Positions 4,119-6,745 of a DNA stretch of 6,745 nucleotides are shown piece by piece (position 1 is the first letter of the stretch; every line of letters starts with the position of its first letter). The DNA comes from Acetobacteraceae bacterium (GTDB lineage Bacteria > Pseudomonadota > Alphaproteobacteria > Acetobacterales > Acetobacteraceae). The notes under the pieces were generated by a model, which ran no database searches, was not told the DNA's origin, and saw only the letters and a program-made list of their open reading frames with translations. The position numbers and the translations under genes were made by a program. The stretch lies in NCBI GenBank assembly GCA_947478535.1, contig CANJXD010000328.1, positions 1-6,745 on the forward strand, read 5' to 3'.

Positions 4119-6440
4119 ATGACCGAGATCAAGCCGCATGCCGCCCATTGGGGCGCTTTCGACGCGGTGGTGGAAGACGGCCGCCTCGTCGGCGTGCGGC
4201 CTTTTGGGCAGGACCCCTTCCCGGGCAGCCTGATCACCGCCATGCCGGATGTGGTGCATGCGAAATCCCGCGTCGACCGGCCCTATGCCCGCGCCGGCTG
4301 GCTGCGCGGGGAACGCCGCGGGTCCTCACGCGGTGGTGATGACTTCGTGCCGCTGCCCTGGGACCAGGCGATCCGCCTGGTGGCGGCGGAGACGGCGCGG
4401 GTGCGGGAGCAATTCGGCCATGCCGCCATCCTTGGCGGGTCCTATGGCTGGTCCTCCGCCGGGCGGCTGCATCATGCGCGCACGCTGCTGCACCGCTTCC
4501 TCGGCCAGGGCGGCGGCTTTACCGCGCAGGTCACCAACTATTCCTACGGCGCGGGCATGACGCTGATGCCCCACATCCTCGGCACCAATGAGGTGATCCA
4601 GGGCCCGGTCACGGATTGGCGCAGCATCGCCCGCCATACGAAGCTGATGCTGTGCATCGGCGGGCTGCCGCTGAAGAACGGCCTGGTGACCTCCGGTGGC
4701 GCCGGGGCGCATGACTATGTGCCGCTGATGAAGCAGGCGGTCGCGGCCGGCGTGCGCTTCGTCAACATCTCCCCCTTCCGCGGCGATGTCGGGGATTTCC
4801 TCGGCGCCGAGTGGATCCCCATCCGCCCCAACACCGATGCCGCGCTGATCTTCGCCATGGCGCATGTGCTGATCGAGGCGGGCCGGGCGGATACCGATTT
4901 CCTCGCCCGCTGCGCCGTCGGCTATGATCGGTTCCGGGACTATGTGCTGGGTGCCGAGGACGGCATCGCCAAGACGCCGGACTGGGCCGCTGCCATCACC
5001 GATGTGCCGGCCGAGACGATCCGCCGCCTGGCGCTGGAAGCCACCGGCGTGCCGACGATGCTGACCGCCACCTGGTCCATCCAGCGCGCCGAGCATGGCG
5101 AACAGCCCTGGTGGGCGCTGGTGGCGCTGGCGGCGATGCTGGGCGGCATCGGCAAGCCGGGGCAGGGGATTGCCTTCGGCTATGGCAGCATGAACGGCAT
5201 CGGCACGCCCCGGCACGAAGTGCCCTCCGTCTCCGGGCCTTCGGTGCGGAACCCCTGCGGCGCCTATATCCCGGTCTCCCGCATCACGGAGTTGCTGGAA
5301 CGGCCGGGGGAGGTGCTGCAATACAATGGCCGCGACCTGCTGTTGCCGGATATCCGGATGATCTGGTGGGCTGGCGGCAATCCCTTCCATCATCACCAGG
5401 ATCTCGGCCGGCTGCTGCGGGGCTGGAACCGCGCGGATACGGTGGTGGTGCAGGAACCCTGGTGGACCGCCGCCGCCCGCCACGCCGATATCGTGCTGCC
5501 CGCGACGACGACGCTGGAGCGGAACGACATCGCCAGTTCGTCCCGCGACCGCTTCGTGCGCGCCATGCACCAGGCGATCCCGCCCGTCGGCCAGGCGCGG
5601 AACGACATGGACATCCTGGCCGACCTCGCCGATGCCGCCGGCCACCGCCTGCAATTCACGGAACAGCGGGACGAGGCGGCGTGGCTGCGCCACATGTATG
5701 GCCGCTGGCGCCAGGCCTGCGCGGGACAGGGCATCGATGTCCCGGATTTCGAGCGTTTCTGGGCCGAGGGCCATGCCGAAATTCCCCTGCCGGAGCAGGA
5801 CTGCGTCCAGTTCGCGGATTTCGCGCGGGACCCCGCGGAGAACCCACTGAACACCCCCTCCGGCAAGGTGGAAATCTACTCGGAGACCATCGCCTCCTTC
5901 GGCTATGCCGAGACGCCGGGCCATCCGGTGTGGCGGGAGCCCACGGAATATCTGGGCTCGCCGCTCACTGGCACCTACCCCCTGCACATGCTGTCCTTCC
6001 AGCCGGCAACCCGCCTGCACGGGCAGTTGGACCAGGGCCGCGTCGCGGCGGCGGACAAGATCGAGGGGCGTGAGCCCGTGCGGATGAACCCGGCCGATGC
6101 CGCGGCGCGCGGCCTGGCGGATGGGCAGATCGTGCGGGTGTTCAACGCGCGCGGCGCCGTCGCGGCCGGGCTGCGCGTGACGGCGGAGATCCGCCCGGGC
6201 GTTATCGCCATGGCGACCGGCGCGTGGTGGAACCCGGCCATCCGTGGCGCCACGGACAGCGCCTGCCTGCACGGCAATCCGAATGTGCTGACGGCCGATA
6301 TCCCGACCTCCCGCCTCGGCCAGGGCTCCGCCGCGCAATCCTGCCTCGTGCAGGTCGCGGCCTGGGCGGGGGACCTGCCCGCCATCACCGTGCATGCGCC
6401 TCCGCCGGGTGCCAGCGCGGGGGGCGGGGCCGCACCTTGA
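4119..6440 (+). CDS. bisC: Molybdopterin-dependent sulfoxide/N-oxide reductase, BisC/TorA type
   Basis: A 773-residue member of the DMSO reductase superfamily using a bis-molybdopterin guanine dinucleotide cofactor; it reduces S-oxides (biotin or methionine sulfoxide) or N-oxides. HWGAFDAVVEDGRLVGV (10-26) is the family opening. GGSYGWSSAGRLHHA (106-120) holds the expected Mo ligand, Ser113. GGNPFHHHQD (419-428), the cofactor-binding DIVLPATTTLERND (457-470), NTPSGKVEIYS (578-588) and the C-terminal cofactor domain ending HGNPNVLTADIPTSRLGQG (718-736) follow in order. There is no N-terminal CxxC iron-sulfur motif, as expected for this subgroup. No Tat or other signal precedes residue 10, so it should be cytoplasmic like BisC, unlike TorA or DorA. 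The ATG at 4119 has GAGGG (4108-4112) 6 bases upstream; an extension to 4044 would be Arg/Cys-rich and unrelated. It is coupled to the downstream PhoX-like gene. Substrate is uncertain. Confidence 0.92.
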   Translation: MTEIKPHAAHWGAFDAVVEDGRLVGVRPFGQDPFPGSLITAMPDVVHAKSRVDRPYARAGWLRGERRGSSRGGDDFVPLPWDQAIRLVAAETARVREQFGHAAILGGSYGWSSAGRLHHARTLLHRFLGQGGGFTAQVTNYSYGAGMTLMPHILGTNEVIQGPVTDWRSIARHTKLMLCIGGLPLKNGLVTSGGAGAHDYVPLMKQAVAAGVRFVNISPFRGDVGDFLGAEWIPIRPNTDAALIFAMAHVLIEAGRADTDFLARCAVGYDRFRDYVLGAEDGIAKTPDWAAAITDVPAETIRRLALEATGVPTMLTATWSIQRAEHGEQPWWALVALAAMLGGIGKPGQGIAFGYGSMNGIGTPRHEVPSVSGPSVRNPCGAYIPVSRITELLERPGEVLQYNGRDLLLPDIRMIWWAGGNPFHHHQDLGRLLRGWNRADTVVVQEPWWTAAARHADIVLPATTTLERNDIASSSRDRFVRAMHQAIPPVGQARNDMDILADLADAAGHRLQFTEQRDEAAWLRHMYGRWRQACAGQGIDVPDFERFWAEGHAEIPLPEQDCVQFADFARDPAENPLNTPSGKVEIYSETIASFGYAETPGHPVWREPTEYLGSPLTGTYPLHMLSFQPATRLHGQLDQGRVAAADKIEGREPVRMNPADAAARGLADGQIVRVFNARGAVAAGLRVTAEIRPGVIAMATGAWWNPAIRGATDSACLHGNPNVLTADIPTSRLGQGSAAQSCLVQVAAWAGDLPAITVHAPPPGASAGGGAAP

Positions 6441-6745
6441 TGCTGCCGCGCCGCGCTGTCCTCGCCGCGCCGGCGTTGCTGCTGGCATCGGGGATGGCGC
6501 GCGCGCAGATCACCACGCTCGACCTGCCACCGGCGATGCTGGCGGTGAAGCCGGATGACACGGTCGCTGCCGGGCATCGGCGGGATGTGCTGATCCGCTG
6601 GGGCGACCGGGTGAATTTCGACGCGCCGCCCTGGGAACCACGCAATCCCACGGCCGATGCCGCTTCCGGGCAATTCGGCTGGGATGCGCGGCTTGCGGGT
6701 ATCGTGGCGCCGCGCATGGGGGGGGACGGCGTCGCGCGCCTGATC
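6440..6745 (+). CDS. Exported PhoX/DUF839-family phosphatase-like protein, N-terminal part (cut by window edge)
   Basis: The 102 visible residues start with an export signal: MLPRRAVLAAPALLLASGMA then RA-Q. It has a twin arginine at positions 4-5, a hydrophobic core and a likely cleavage site after Ala22, consistent with Tat export though not a perfect Tat consensus. The mature part carries DVLIRWGDRV (about 49-58), DAPPWEPRNPTADAASGQFGWD (about 61-82) and GIVAPRMGGDGVARLI up to the edge. These fit the DUF839/PhoX family, where a 'VLIRWGD' segment, an 'A..QFG.N' segment and then a VNHEY segment are typical; the last would be just beyond the window. PhoX proteins are Ca/Fe-dependent periplasmic phosphomonoesterases, but many DUF839 members are uncharacterised. 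Its ATG overlaps the reductase stop by one base (TGATG, 6438-6442), implying co-translation. Confidence 0.75.
   Translation, partial: MLPRRAVLAAPALLLASGMARAQITTLDLPPAMLAVKPDDTVAAGHRRDVLIRWGDRVNFDAPPWEPRNPTADAASGQFGWDARLAGIVAPRMGGDGVARLI

Noticed and set aside
2384..4339. A 651-codon open frame on the plus strand opposite the transaminase
   Set aside because: It is antisense to a fully motif-supported transaminase; the translation is low-complexity Arg/Asp/His-rich and matches no family I know.
4326..6488. A 720-codon open frame on the minus strand opposite the sulfoxide reductase
   Set aside because: It mirrors the GC-rich codon bias of the real gene on the plus strand; its product is rich in Arg, Gly, His and Ala with no recognisable domain.
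1..6745. CRISPR array, insertion sequence, phage gene, toxin-antitoxin pair or defence system
   Set aside because: No regularly spaced direct repeats, transposase motifs, terminal inverted repeats with target duplications, or paired small genes of that kind were seen on either strand.

Overview
The window is GC-rich, almost fully coding DNA. It has strong GC3 bias, including long open frames antisense to real genes, and few AT-rich promoters. Gene content and protein style point to an alphaproteobacterium, most likely Rhodospirillales/Acetobacteraceae (Roseomonas-like). That taxon is inferred from recognised protein families and the local order polyprenyl synthase / DUF2007 / tRNA adenine methyltransferase; no search was run.

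Layout. (1) Positions 1-398, minus strand: a two-gene unit of a small DUF2007 protein followed, with a 4-base GTGA overlap, by a TrmN6-like methyltransferase that runs off the left edge. (2) Positions 399-481: an 83-base divergent promoter region with an imperfect palindrome carrying a 7-G tract. (3) Positions 482-1516, plus strand: a long-chain all-trans-polyprenyl diphosphate synthase (ubiquinone side chain). (4) Positions 1517-1602: a convergent gap filled by a REP-like GC-rich palindrome. (5) Positions 1603-3961, minus strand: a class III (GABA/omega-amino acid type) transaminase, a hairpin in a 91-base gap, then an FkbM-family methyltransferase. (6) Positions 3962-4118: a 157-base divergent control region with a candidate sigma70 promoter for the transaminase and an inverted repeat that could be an operator. 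(7) Positions 4119-6745, plus strand: a BisC/TorA-type molybdopterin sulfoxide reductase, coupled by a 1-base stop/start overlap to an exported PhoX/DUF839-family protein that runs off the right edge.

Functionally this is mostly housekeeping and accessory metabolism: quinone biosynthesis, tRNA modification, amine/amino-acid catabolism, sulfoxide repair or respiration, and a phosphatase-like secreted enzyme. I see no CRISPR array, transposase, phage gene, toxin-antitoxin pair, tRNA or rRNA, and no convincing new multi-gene system. The points most worth a second look are the unusual bisC-phoX coupling, the intergenic palindromes, the G tract inside a candidate promoter spacer, and the orphan FkbM gene flanked by GC-rich hairpins.
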